From assembly GCA_028282785.1 (NCBI GenBank), contig JANQHE010000004.1, forward strand, positions 1 through 64,000: a stretch of 64,000 nt of DNA, given 5' to 3'. Below, piece after piece: positions 1 to 11,300 of the stretch. This DNA comes from Bacteroidales bacterium. GTDB lineage: Bacteria > Bacteroidota > Bacteroidia > Bacteroidales > UBA12077. Under the pieces are notes generated by a model. That model worked only from the letters and a program-made list of their open reading frames with translations, made no database searches and was not told the origin of the DNA. The translations under genes and the position numbers were made by a program. Within the stretch, counting starts at the first letter, position 1, and every line of letters starts with the position of its first letter.

Positions 1-1
1 T

Positions 2-370
2 AAAGTTATCGAAGTTGAGCCACAAATTTCTTTGGATACAAGCAAGATTTATAATGATCGGGACAATTGGTATCAGGTGTGCGATACCTTTAGGTCAAAG
101 GGAGATGAACAATATATTACGATTGGGAATTTTTTTGATGACTATAATACTGAAATTGAAACATTAGATGTTTCCATTTATCGAGGTACTATTCAGCAAA
201 CCATAAATGAAAATAAATTAGCTTATTATTACATTGATTATGTTACTGTAACACCGGTTCCAGGTACATTATCAAATTATTGTATTAATAAATTTTCAAT
301 AAATAAAAAAAAGGAGTCAAATTGCACAGGTGGTCGGAAGAAATTCCGATCATTTTTTATGCCCTTTTGA
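2..370 (+). pseudogene. 3' remnant of a secreted-protein gene, cut by the IS
   Basis: The frame is open from the first bases of the window, so the 5' part lies outside. It reads (from base 2) KVIEVEPQISLDTSKIYNDR and continues with WYQVCDTF, EQYITIGNFFDD and AYYYIDYVTVTPV. This resembles the beta-sandwich found just before the OmpA domain or sorting tail of large secreted Bacteroidota proteins (a pattern recalled from the family, not searched). No OmpA or T9SS tail follows: at about base 330 the frame enters the left end of the insertion sequence, and the last dozen codons are IS-derived. The matching downstream part of the gene is not found to the right of the IS. The gene therefore looks truncated. 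Which product it made is uncertain. Confidence 0.45.
330..358 (+). repeat. Left terminal repeat of the IS, an inward-facing terminator hairpin
   Basis: Bases 332-339 (GGTCGGAA) pair with 344-351 (TTCCGATC, one G-T wobble) around a GAAA loop and are followed by six T at 353-358. The terminal inverted repeat therefore also has the form of an intrinsic terminator for transcripts entering the IS from the left flank. Confidence 0.6.
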
Positions 371-376
371 TGGCAT

Positions 377-1590
377 TTAGGTTTTAAACATTAGGTCAGG
401 ATTTCCACCGCATTCGACTACTATTAAAGCAATTGTCAGGTTTCTTACTTCCATTGCCATCCTTCTTTTAGCTGTTTTATAACCAATATTATTTGCTTTT
501 TTATGTATAAGAATCAGCATTGCAACTATCAGGGTCATATACATGATCACTTCAATCCCATTTTTATTTAAAGAAACTAAATGACTTACATTCAACTTTT
601 GCTTAATGAATCTAAAAAATACTTCTATATCCCATCTTCGCCTATAAGCTTGAGCAATTTCTTTTGCCGATAAATCAAAATCATTTGTTAAAAACCAATA
701 CTGCTGTTCTTCATTAGTTTTGCCTTTTACAATAACCAGACGAAATTCAGTATCTACTAATTCTTCCCTATAATGAATATTACCTCTTTTGTTTTTAATT
801 GGAACTACTGTATACAACTTAATTTTTGCATCTTTTATTAAAGTAGACTCTCCACAGTCCAAATCTTGCCCTGCTGAAATGAGAGATTTTAATTCTACAT
901 GCTTCCTATCTTCTTTTGCCCTGCAAATAAATCTAATGGTATCATCAGAAAATGCTTTCATTGTTCTTGTAGATTGAAGACCTCTATCTAAGACATAAAT
1001 GTTTTGATGCTTCTTCTCTTTTTTATATGATTCAGAACAACTTCAGGCTGTTCGATATCTTCACTACAATAACTTGATGATGTAAAAGTTTGTTGCTCAC
1101 ACGGTAATATGCCATCAAAAGCAACACTATATTTTACAGCCTTTTTTCCATTGTTACTTAAGCCTTCCATTAATTTCCCAACAGTATCACTTACCATTGA
1201 ACTATCCACACGAATAAGATTATGCTTATGCCTTTCTATTTCTTTATAATGTTCTGAAAACTGTTCGTAGATACATTCGTAAATTTGTTTAAAATAATCT
1301 GGATTTATCATAGAAAGCCTATCAGATATAGAACTTCTACAAACAGTTTCTTCTTTATCTAAATCAAAAAGTAATTTAAACACTGGATCATTAAACGTAT
1401 CTTCCAAAGTACGTTGACTGAGTTTTTCATTTTCAAGTATACCATATTATAGCAAATAAAACACCTTTTTACCATGTAATATCTTTGAGTAATGATCTAC
1501 CTTTGTAGTTGTTGATAAGTTCTCTAATAAGCTTTCAGGTATAATATTTAAGAGTTGATTAACCTGAATTTTGTGTCCCTTAAATTTCAT
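377..1590 (-). pseudogene. IS4-family DDE transposase, broken by a stop and a frameshift
   Basis: Reading leftwards from the ATG at 1590-1588, the frame starts MKFKGHKIQVNQLLNIIPES and runs to an in-frame TAA at about 1448-1446, inside the stretch KKVFYLL*YGILENEKL. It then continues with the first catalytic region (HNLIRVDSSMVSDTVGKL) until it shifts at a run of six A near 1018-1023. The next frame resumes EKKHQNIYVLDRGLQSTRT and holds the YRRRWDIEVFFRFIKQKLN block carrying the catalytic Glu. Restored, it would be about 403 residues, the usual size. The shift site is A-AAA-AAG, and the frames fit a -1 step, so slippage is formally possible. IS4 transposases are normally encoded by one frame and there is an independent nonsense codon, so decay is the simpler reading. 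Confidence 0.8.
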
Positions 1591-1698
1591 TATAAATAAT
1601 TGATTAACAGCATCTAAGATACAAAATACTTATGTAAAAATCAAATTTATTTATCTGAATATCAATAAATTATGTGATTTCTTTAACTAGAAAAGAAC

Positions 1699-1730
1699 AA
1701 AAAAAGTCGGAAGAAAAATCTTCCGACCAC
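1699..1730 (-). repeat. Right terminal repeat of the IS, an inward-facing terminator hairpin
   Basis: GTCGGAAGA (1706-1714) pairs perfectly with TCTTCCGAC (1719-1727) over a four-A loop. On the minus strand the hairpin is followed by a U-run (A-run 1699-1705 on the plus strand), so it would stop transcription entering from the right. Confidence 0.6.
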
Positions 1731-2159
1731 GACTGATTATATCTCTGCATTTGGATGGGCCGTTATATTATGTCTGCCATTTACGAAATGGTTTCTGAAT
1801 GTATCAAGATAATGGTAATGGAGATGTTACCTAAAGCTATACGAGCCTGGTATTGAACCTTTAATAATCAAATTTCTTTACTTAGTGAGAGTATTTTTTT
1901 ATGGTTCTAACTATAAAGACACTAGGTAAAGCCCTACAAAAGAAGGTTTATGCCCTTCTCTTTTTATTTGAGTTTTTTCTTATGTCAGGCTCGTTCTTAA
2001 ATCATAAACGACTGACCAATAGTTTTATAACAAAAACACGAATTAAATATGTTACCTTTTGTTAACCTTATTCATATTTTTTGTTACCTCCCGTTAACCT
2101 GTTTTTTTTCATTTGTATTTAATTGCTTCTCACCTTTGCAACATATAAAAAGACTATAA
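1731..2159. other. Intergenic stretch between the IS and the small peptide gene
   Basis: No credible gene is visible. From 1732 to 1812 a short open frame reads a hydrophobic peptide (AFGWAVILCLPF), which could be a scrap of an older gene but cannot be identified. Bases 1941-1965 hold a short terminator-like hairpin, listed separately. A weak promoter-like CACCTTTG (2131-2138), one mismatch from TANNTTTG, lies 21 bases before the next ATG. Confidence 0.4.
1941..1965 (+). terminator. Possible short intrinsic terminator
   Basis: AGAAGG (1941-1946) pairs with CCTTCT (1954-1959) and is followed by C and five T. The stem is only six base pairs and no intact gene ends just upstream. Confidence 0.35.
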
Positions 2160-2306
2160 ATGAACTTACTTAAAAATAAGATAGAAAAGCTTAAAAAAGA
2201 GCTCGATGAGCAATCAAAGGTGTTAAAGAATTTTACAATACCTGATGAAAAAAAGAATAAAGATCCGAAATTATCAGGAAAAGATAAGCCAGGCAATAAA
2301 AATTAA
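2160..2306 (+). CDS. Small lysine-rich peptide, 48 residues
   Basis: An ATG-TAA frame of 48 codons starts MNLLKNKIEKLKKELDEQSK and ends GKDKPGNKN. The first 25 residues have a heptad-like spacing of Leu/Ile/Val, suggesting a short amphipathic helix or coiled coil. The tail is charged and probably disordered. There is no signal peptide or membrane segment. It lies 46 bases upstream of the giant surface-protein gene, in the same direction, so the two may share a transcript. A promoter-like CACCTTTG ends 21 bases before the ATG. No known family is recognised. It could be a real small protein, a leader peptide, or a chance frame; the well-placed start and the coding-like composition favour a real one. 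Confidence 0.45.
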   Translation: MNLLKNKIEKLKKELDEQSKVLKNFTIPDEKKNKDPKLSGKDKPGNKN

Positions 2307-2352
2307 TGGTTTATCATCAGGTTATTAAAATATTAATATAAAACTCAAGCTT

Positions 2353-5300
2353 ATGAACCAAAAATTTACTTTTATTTTAATTACCCTGTTAATGGCTTTT
2401 TTTAGCAAAGTAGGGTTTGGCCAAACAACCTACACCGTAGGTGCTTCCGGCCAGGATTTTACAACAATCCAGGAAGCTATTGACAATGCATCCGTGGTGG
2501 ATGGAGACATTATTTCTATTGTTGATGCTATACATACCGAATTTGGCATACAAGTTACCAAAAGCCTTACATTTAAAGGGCAAGGTGCCGAAAATACGAT
2601 TGTGCAAGCAGCACAAACCATGAATTTAGCTACGGACAGAGTTTTTACATTAATAAACTCAGTTTCTGTATTTATTGAAGATATGACAATTAGGCATGGC
2701 AATTCTTCAGGATTTGGTGGTGGAATACAAAACCATGGAATGCTGGAAATCAACAGGTGTACCATAGCTGATAATAAGGTTAGTACAGAAGACTGGGCCG
2801 ATGAAGGTGGTGGCGGTATTTATAATTCAGGTAAGCTAACAGTAAAATTCTCAGAGATTTCTGGCAACTATTCTGGTTGGCATGGAGCCGGAATATGGAT
2901 GACAGGCGGTGATGCAGAGTTGTATATCGAAAACTGCATATTTAAAAATAACGAAGCCAATAAATCAGGAGGTGGTTTTGGTGTTTATGAAGGAAACAAT
3001 ATTGAAGTAAAAAACACCTTAATCCATAATAATACTTCCGGGTTAAAAGGAGGCGGAATTCATATAGGTGGTAACTATTATGATAAAGCTACCCTTAATA
3101 GTGTAACCATTACCGGTAACTCAACAGTTGATTATGGTGGAGGAATTTATGTGGATTATGCAAATTTATATGTAGTTAACACAATAATTGCAGGTAACAG
3201 TTGTAGTGATAATAATAATTATTCTGACATTGCGATATGGGGGAGTGAGTACTCTCTTGGACATAATATTATAGGAATAGACGATGGTGATTTTAATGAA
3301 ATTGAAACTGATTTTGAAGGTACGCCATCCGAACCTTTTGACCCTGAATTTAATGAAGAATATGTTCCACTTTTAACTTCCTCTATTATTAATTACGGGC
3401 CCAGCAATTTTGCCAGCTTAAACCTTGAAAATGTTGATGTTTATGGTAACCCCAGGGTTTATGATGGAGATATAGATATAATTGATATTGGAGCAGTTGA
3501 ATTCCAGGGTGAACCATTACCTACTTATTTAATATCTGTTCCTGAAACATCCGTTAATTTTGGGGACGCACCAGCAGGTTCAAATACATATTACGGAATT
3601 AACCTGGAAAATACGGGACAGGCAGATTTAACTATTGATTCAATCTTCGCTTCGGGCGGGTTTGAAATTTATATGAATTCAAAATCAGCCATTGATACTG
3701 CCCTTTACGGCAAAACAATAGCAGCACATGATATTGAAAAACTATTTATTTCGATTAACCATGATACGGATAGTTTGTTTACCGGCGATATTGTAATATA
3801 TAGTAATGCAACGAATAAGCCTGAAGTAACAGTTTCTGTTACTGCGAACATATTAAGCGGGCAGGATTATTTTACTGGAGATATCATCACCAATACCACT
3901 TGGTGCCAGGATACTGTGCATATTGGTGGAGATATTAAAGTAGATAAAGATGCGACACTAAGCATTTGCGCAGGTACCGTTATTGATTTTCTTGGAGATT
4001 ATAAGTTAACCGTTAATGGTAATTTACAGGTAAATGGAACAGTTGATGATACAGTAATATTTACAAATAGAACGGGCGATTGGGCAGGTATCCGGTTCGA
4101 AGGTATTGAACATACTAACGAAATTGTTTCAACCATATCATATGCAAGAATTGAAAAAGCAAATGCAAATGGAAATGATGAATATGATAAAGGTGGTGGA
4201 ATCTATTTAGATTATACAGCATCCGTTCAAATTGAGAATAGTGAGATTATTAATAATAATGCTCATCATTTTGGTGGTGGTGTATACAATGGAGGTAATT
4301 TAGAAATAACAACATCTTTAATAAGTGGCAACTCCACATCTTATTCGTCAAGCAATTATGGTGGTGGAGGAATAGCCAATGCCGGAACTTTAAGAATTCT
4401 AAACTCTGGAATTCATAATAATTCTTCTGCTTATCATGGTGGTGGTATCTTAAACGTTGATGATAATGCAATGCTTTATCTTGAAAACGATTCAATTACT
4501 AATAATACCGCCAGTAGAGCTGGTGGTGGTATAGGAAACTCCTATGTTAACCAGGTTGATATTATAAATTGTTTAATAGCCAATAATACTGCAACCAGCA
4601 GGAAAGGCGGAGGTATTCAAAACGGGGATAATTCTACAGGAACTATTAATATTACTAGTTCTACAATATTTGGTAATATGGCTAGTGGTTCATATTACGG
4701 TGGCGGTATTCAAAATGAAAAGGGTACTTTTAATATCATAAATACAATTATTGCAGGTAATTCAGCCGGTAGTTACGATGATGTATATAATACAGGTACA
4801 TTAAACTCTTTGGGCTATAATTTAATTGGAAATGAAGACGGTTATAGTTTTCCTGCAGCAGATGGTGACCTTATAGGAACCAGCAGTAATCCGTACGATG
4901 CTATGTTAAAGGCAGATTATTTGTTACAAGACTCATCTTTAGCAATTAACCATGGTATTGCCGACACAACAGGCTTGAACATCCCAGCCCTTGATATTAA
5001 AGGCAACAGCAGAATTTACGATGGCAATACAGATGTAATTGATATAGGGGCATTTGAGTTCCAAAACAACCCATCAATTAACTATAGCCTTAACATAAAC
5101 CAGGACGGTTTGGATTTTGGTTTTGTTAAAGTTGATTCTTCAAAATATGTTGAAGTAGAATTAATTAATACCGGGTTTGGTATTATTGAAATTGATTCAA
5201 TTATTGCACCAGATGGTTACGAGGTTTCAGTATCGGGTTCTGAATTTAATGATACCTTAACTGATATAGCAATTACAGCTTATAACCAGTCAACAATGGA

Positions 5301-8300
5301 GGTTAAATTTATCCCATCTTCGACAGCTACGTTTTCGGGCAATATTGAAATCCAGAGCAATGATACAGATGAACCTCAGCAAACTATTTCTGTAACCGGC
5401 GATGGGACAGATGATTTCATATTGTCTGGAGATATTACTGAAAATACATCATTTTGTGTTGACACTTTAAAAGTAATAGATGATGTAACTATTCATGATG
5501 GAATTACACTAGAAATTTGCCCGGGAACAGTAATTGAATTCCAGGGCAACTATACATTAAATGTTCAAGGGCAATTGTTAGCAGAAGGTACATTAACAGA
5601 TACTATCGTATTTACATACCTTAATGGAGCTGATACATGGGGAGGTATTCGTTTTGACAACACACCTTCTGGGAACAGCTTTTCTAAAATAAGTTACAGC
5701 ATAATTGAATATGGCGAGAATAACAGAGGAGGAGCTATTTATATTGATAATTACCATAAACTTGGTTTTAATAATAATATTGTAAGAAATAATACCGCAG
5801 GTGACTATGGTGGGGGAATTTATAATAATGGGACCTTAACCATTGAAGAATGTATTATTGATAATAACACTGCAGACTGTGCTTGGGGAGAAGGCGGCGG
5901 CGGTATAGCTAATGGAGGCAGCCTAACTATTATCAATTCTGTTATTTCCAATAATAGCTCATCCTGGCATGGAGGCGGTATTATGAATATAAGTGGTGAT
6001 GCAAGTTTAACTGTCCTTAACTCAAAAATAATTGATAATACAGCGGATCAAGGAGGTGGAGGTTTAGGTAACTATTACGCATCAAGTATTCATATCCAAA
6101 ATACCTTAATCGCTGGAAATTCAACTAATTGGTCGAAAGGAGGAGGAATTCATGCTGGTTCAAATTTTAATGGAACCGTAAACATTGAAAATTCTACTAT
6201 TACCGGTAATCATTCAGGTTATAATGGCGGCGGAGTTTTTAACGAGGCAGCAACTTTCTATTTTTCAAATACAATCATCTCAGGGAATTCAGGAGATGGG
6301 AATCATGATGATTTATATATTAATGGAACAATTAATTCTGAAGGGTATAATTTCATTGGTAATACAGGAGCGTATGATTGGAAATTATCCGAAGGGGACA
6401 TTATTGGAACATCGGATAATGTTCGGGATGCATGGTTGGATTCTGATTATATGCCAACTGACTCATCATTGGTTGTTAACATGGGGAACCCTGTTGGAGA
6501 TTACCCTGAAACCGATTTGGGTGGAAATACCAGGATTTACGAAGGAAGAATTGACATTGGAGCCTATGAGCTGCAATCGGGCAAAGTTTTAACAAATCTT
6601 TTAATGGATGTTGATACCCTGGATATTAATTTTGATTACCAGCAGGTGGGAGAAGCATCCTATGCAGTGAAAAGAAACCTAAGCTTTGTTTCAGGAAACG
6701 GTAATATTACAATTTCATCGATAAGTGCACCCTCTGGTTATACTTTATCAATTTCGGAAGACAGTTCATTTACAAATACATTGTCAGGTCTGGAGCTCTT
6801 ATTTAATGATGAAATGAACCTTTATGTCAGAATGGAACCAGGGGCAGAACAAGAATATACGGGTTCTATCCTAATTAACAGTAATGCAGAACCATCGGTA
6901 ATTGAAATACCGGTTTCCGGTTTTGGTGTAAACGATATTACTCCATCTTTTTCATTTATAAATGCTGCACCTGCAATTGACGGATTGGTAGATGATTTAT
7001 GGAATAGCATCTCACATGAACGATTGAATTTAGCCGGCCAGGGTGATAATAGCAGGCACGATTTGAATGCAAACTTTAGGGGAGTTTGGGATGCAGACAG
7101 CCTTTATTTATTGGTTAAAATAACCAATGACACTTTATACAGCGGAAATACCGACAGCTCATTAAATGATAACCTGGAATTATTCCTTGATTTTAATAAT
7201 TCAAAAGGAGAATCGTATGATAGCGACGATTACATGATTCGTTTTTCATACGGGACGGAAACAGCAGCATTTGTTGTTGGTGATGCTTTTGATATCAATT
7301 TTGTTCAATATTCTCCTGATGCAGGTACCTTGATATACGAGATAGCCATTCCATGGGATGTTGCAACGGAAGTAACTCCGGCAGAGGGTGTTGAAATGGG
7401 TATTGAACTGAATATTAATGACAATGATGGTGCCGGTATTGAGGACCAGGTAACCTGGTATTCTAATTCGGAAAATAAAAGTTCAGAACCTTCGGTTTTC
7501 GGAACAATTATCCTGTTGGATGAAAATGGTGTAGATACTCAAGCCCCGGTTTTTGAATTAAGTTATAACGAATCGGATTTCACTGTTGCCTGTGAGGATT
7601 CCGTATATATTCCGTTTACCATTACTAACAATGGAAATGGTAGGGGACTGGAATATACCCTGTTTAATGGTATATATGATTTTACCAGTGAACAGCATTT
7701 TAGTGGGGATGGGGCAACTACCTGGCATAGTTTTACTGGGTTAAGTAGCTATAGTAGGTCGTTACAATTGGTGATATACATCGAGGGAGATTTTGGCAAT
7801 TCTAGTGAATATGCCACCCTGGAAATTGAAGGAATGGATTACGGACAAATTGAGAAGGGCGGTGAAGATTTTAACGGAGGCGATGGTGACCCCTTTACTA
7901 GTACCTACACTTTTGGAAAAAGTGAAATTCAGGATTGGTTATCTGATGGACAATTGGATATTTCAATAACAAATTCTTCAGGAGTAGGAGACTGGGCAGG
8001 TGCGCTTCATCAGGTACAACTACTTATAGATAAAGGACCTGGTAACCAGGGCGAAATTAACCAGGGAGGTTCATTAAACATTGAAATACCTGTGGAAGTT
8101 GGTTCGTTTCCGGAAGGAATAACAGAAGACTTAATAATTATTTCATCCAATGATCCTTCTAATCCGTCCGATACCATTTTGTTTACTATTAATAAACAGG
8201 GATATCCAATTTTAGAAACTACCCAAACCCAATTTGATTTTGGAGAGGTAAAGGCCAACCATTATGGTAAAGAAACATTGTTCATTACAAATACAGGTTG

Positions 8301-11300
8301 TGATACATTATTTGTTGATTCGATCACATCAAGCCATGAGTATTTCTTTGTAGAAAGCGGTAATTTTGTAATTGAGCCAACTGAAACTGTTGAAGCTTAT
8401 GTATACTTCTTGCCAACTGATATAGGTGAGTTTAATGAATTCATGACAATCTATAGCAATGATGAGAATAAAACAATAAATGTAAAAGGGGTAACAGCAG
8501 ATACCATCGCGCCACAAGTAACGGCTGCTTATGTAAGCAATGATAATCCTGGTATTTTAGTTGTTGAATTTGATGAAGAAATACAAGCTTCAGGTTATAA
8601 TGGATTTTCAGTAAGCGGGATTTCTGCTTCGATTACCGGCTACACATCCAATTCAAATATTATTGAGCTGGAGCTTTCAGGCGATGTAATTTTTGGAGAT
8701 GTATTAAGCCTGGATTATGAAGAAGATTCGCTGAATGTAAAAGACATAGCTACCCTTGAGAATACATTGTTGAGTTTCACAGGTTTACTTGTAGCTAATA
8801 ATGTTGAGTATGTTGATGATGTTCCACCAAGCATTATAAGTGCAAAAGTTGAAAATGAAAACCCTGATCAGGTTATCCTGGTATTTGACGAGGCAGTAAC
8901 TATATCAAGTAAAAACAACTTTACGGTTAATGGAACCACAGGCAATATTGAATATTACGACCAGCTAGGTGATGAAACCATTGTACTTGTATTAGAAAAT
9001 AATGTGTTGTACGGAGAAGTACTTACCCTGGATTACGTAAGTGGAAGTGGGCATGTAGAGGATAATGCAGAAAATGAACTGGAAGAAATAGAAGGTTTAA
9101 CAATCCTTAACTATGTAGAATATGTAGATATTTTTGCACCAGAATTTGTATCTGCTGTAGTTGAAGATGCAAATCCTGATCAAATTGTTATAACATTTGA
9201 TGAGCCAGTAACAACGTCTGATGAAACAGGGTTCTCCATAATTGGTACATCAGGATCAATTATTGGTGTAACCGGTTCAGGAACTTCAACTTTAACATTT
9301 ACACTTGATGCGGATGTTGCATTTGGGGAAAATATTACAATTACGTATAGTAGTGGAAACGTAACCGATACAGCTGCTTCACCAAATAACTTGTTAGATT
9401 TTGGCCCTGAAACGGCCGTAAATAATGTTTTATACTCCGGTGGCGGTGGGTCTGATCCTATAGTAATTGGCTTATCCGTAGAAGATGCAAATCCGAATCA
9501 AATTATTGTTGCATTTGATGAAGATGTTACTTTAACAAATGAGACAGGGTTTAGTGTTTCCGGAATTACAGCGGGTATTACAGGAGTTACTGGTTCAGGA
9601 AATGATACATTAATTTTTACACTTGATGTTTCAGTAGTATATGGCGATATAGTATTATTAAGCTATAATGCAACTGGCGACGTTCAGGATGGAGATACAA
9701 ACCCATTAGCTGCATTCTCAAATTATAATGTTGTTAATAACGTAGCTTATATTGACTTAACAGCACCAATATTATCGAGTGCCAAAGTGGAAAATGCAAC
9801 ACCAACAGTTGTAAACCTCGTATTCGATGAAAATGTAGTATTTACCGATGCTTCAGGATTTACAATTAACGGAACATCCGGTTCGATAACAGGAGCAACA
9901 GGTAGTGGTACGAATACGATGTTAATTTTATTAGATGCAGCAGTTGTTTATGGTGAATCATTAACCGTTGATTATGATCAACCATCAGGTAATGTTACCG
10001 ATGAAGCAACAAATGATTTAACATCATTTACGGGCGTTGTTGCTGTAAATTATGTTGAATATGTAGATGAAACAAAACCTGAAATTATAGCAGCTGTTGT
10101 AGAAAATGATAGCCCGTTTGAAGTTGTGGTTACCTTTACAGAAGAAGTAACGTACGATGATTTCACAGGGTTAACTGTGAATGGGTCACTTGGTTCAATA
10201 ATAAGTATTTCCGGTGATGGAACGGATGTTATCACACTTACACTTGATGAAGAAATTGTTTATGGAGATGTAGTTTCGTTAGATTATTCAGGAGGAAACA
10301 TAACTGACCTGGCAACTTTGCCAAACAGCCTGGATAATTTTACCGGAATAACAGTTATTAATAATGTTGAAGCAGAAACTATTAATCCGACAATTGTAAG
10401 TGCGGTTATAGAACATACTTCACAGGATGATATTGTTGTAAATTTTGATGAAATGGTATACATAACAGATGTATCCGGTTTCTCAATTTCAGGAACATCA
10501 GCATCCATTTCAAATGTAGATGGTTCAGGAACAACAGTATTAACATTTACATTGGATGCTAATGCATTATATTCAGATATACTTACATTAAGCTATGATG
10601 GATTAGGAAATACTGAAGATAGGGTAGGAAATATTCTAATGCCAGTTGATTTCAGTGTTATTAATAATATCTTAAATGATGATGCCTCATTATCTGACCT
10701 AAAAGTAGATGATGAAACAGTAAGCGGATTTGATTCGGGTACTACAACTTATACAGTTGAATTACCATATGGAACAACAACGGTTCCAGCTGTTACGGCT
10801 ACACCTACAGATGCAAACGCCGAAGTTGTTATTACTGATGCTACCGTATTGCCAGGAATCACTACAGCTACCGTAACTGCAGAAGATGGAACAACAGAAC
10901 AGGTTTATACCATTAATTTGACTGTTGCACCAAATGATGATGCAACCTTAGCGGACTTGAAGGTTGATGGCACAATAATAACAGGATTTAATGCTGTTAC
11001 ATTAACTTATGAGGTAGAATTACCAGCAGGAACAACAGTAGTTCCAACGGTTATGGCTACAGCAACAGATGTAAATGCTTCTATTATGATTACTGATGCT
11101 ACCGCATTACCTGGAACAACAACTGTAACAGTTACCGCTGAAGATGGCTCTACGGAATTAGTTTATAGTATTAATTTCACTGTAGCTGTTGGTATAAATG
11201 ATTTAACATCTGAATTCGGTGTTTCTATTTATCCGAACCCTTCAAATGGATTATTTTATCTTGAAATTATGGACCTTACAAATGAGTCTATAGATATTGA

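Larger units (their letters stand above)
330..1730 (-). mobile_element. IS4-type insertion sequence, decayed
   Basis: A transposase pseudogene on the minus strand is flanked by terminal inverted repeats. The outer left bases GTGGTCGGAAG (330-340) are the exact reverse complement of CTTCCGACCAC (1720-1730). The element is about 1.4 kb, a normal size for an IS4-type element with one transposase of about 400 residues. No convincing target-site duplication is visible in the bases next to the repeats, which may mean an old insertion or a later deletion. With a nonsense codon and a frameshift in its transposase it is probably inactive unless helped in trans. Confidence 0.75.

Noticed and set aside
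1732-1812. Hydrophobic 25-codon frame right of the IS as the continuation of the interrupted gene
   Set aside because: It is too short, is in another frame and does not resemble the C-terminus expected for the left fragment.
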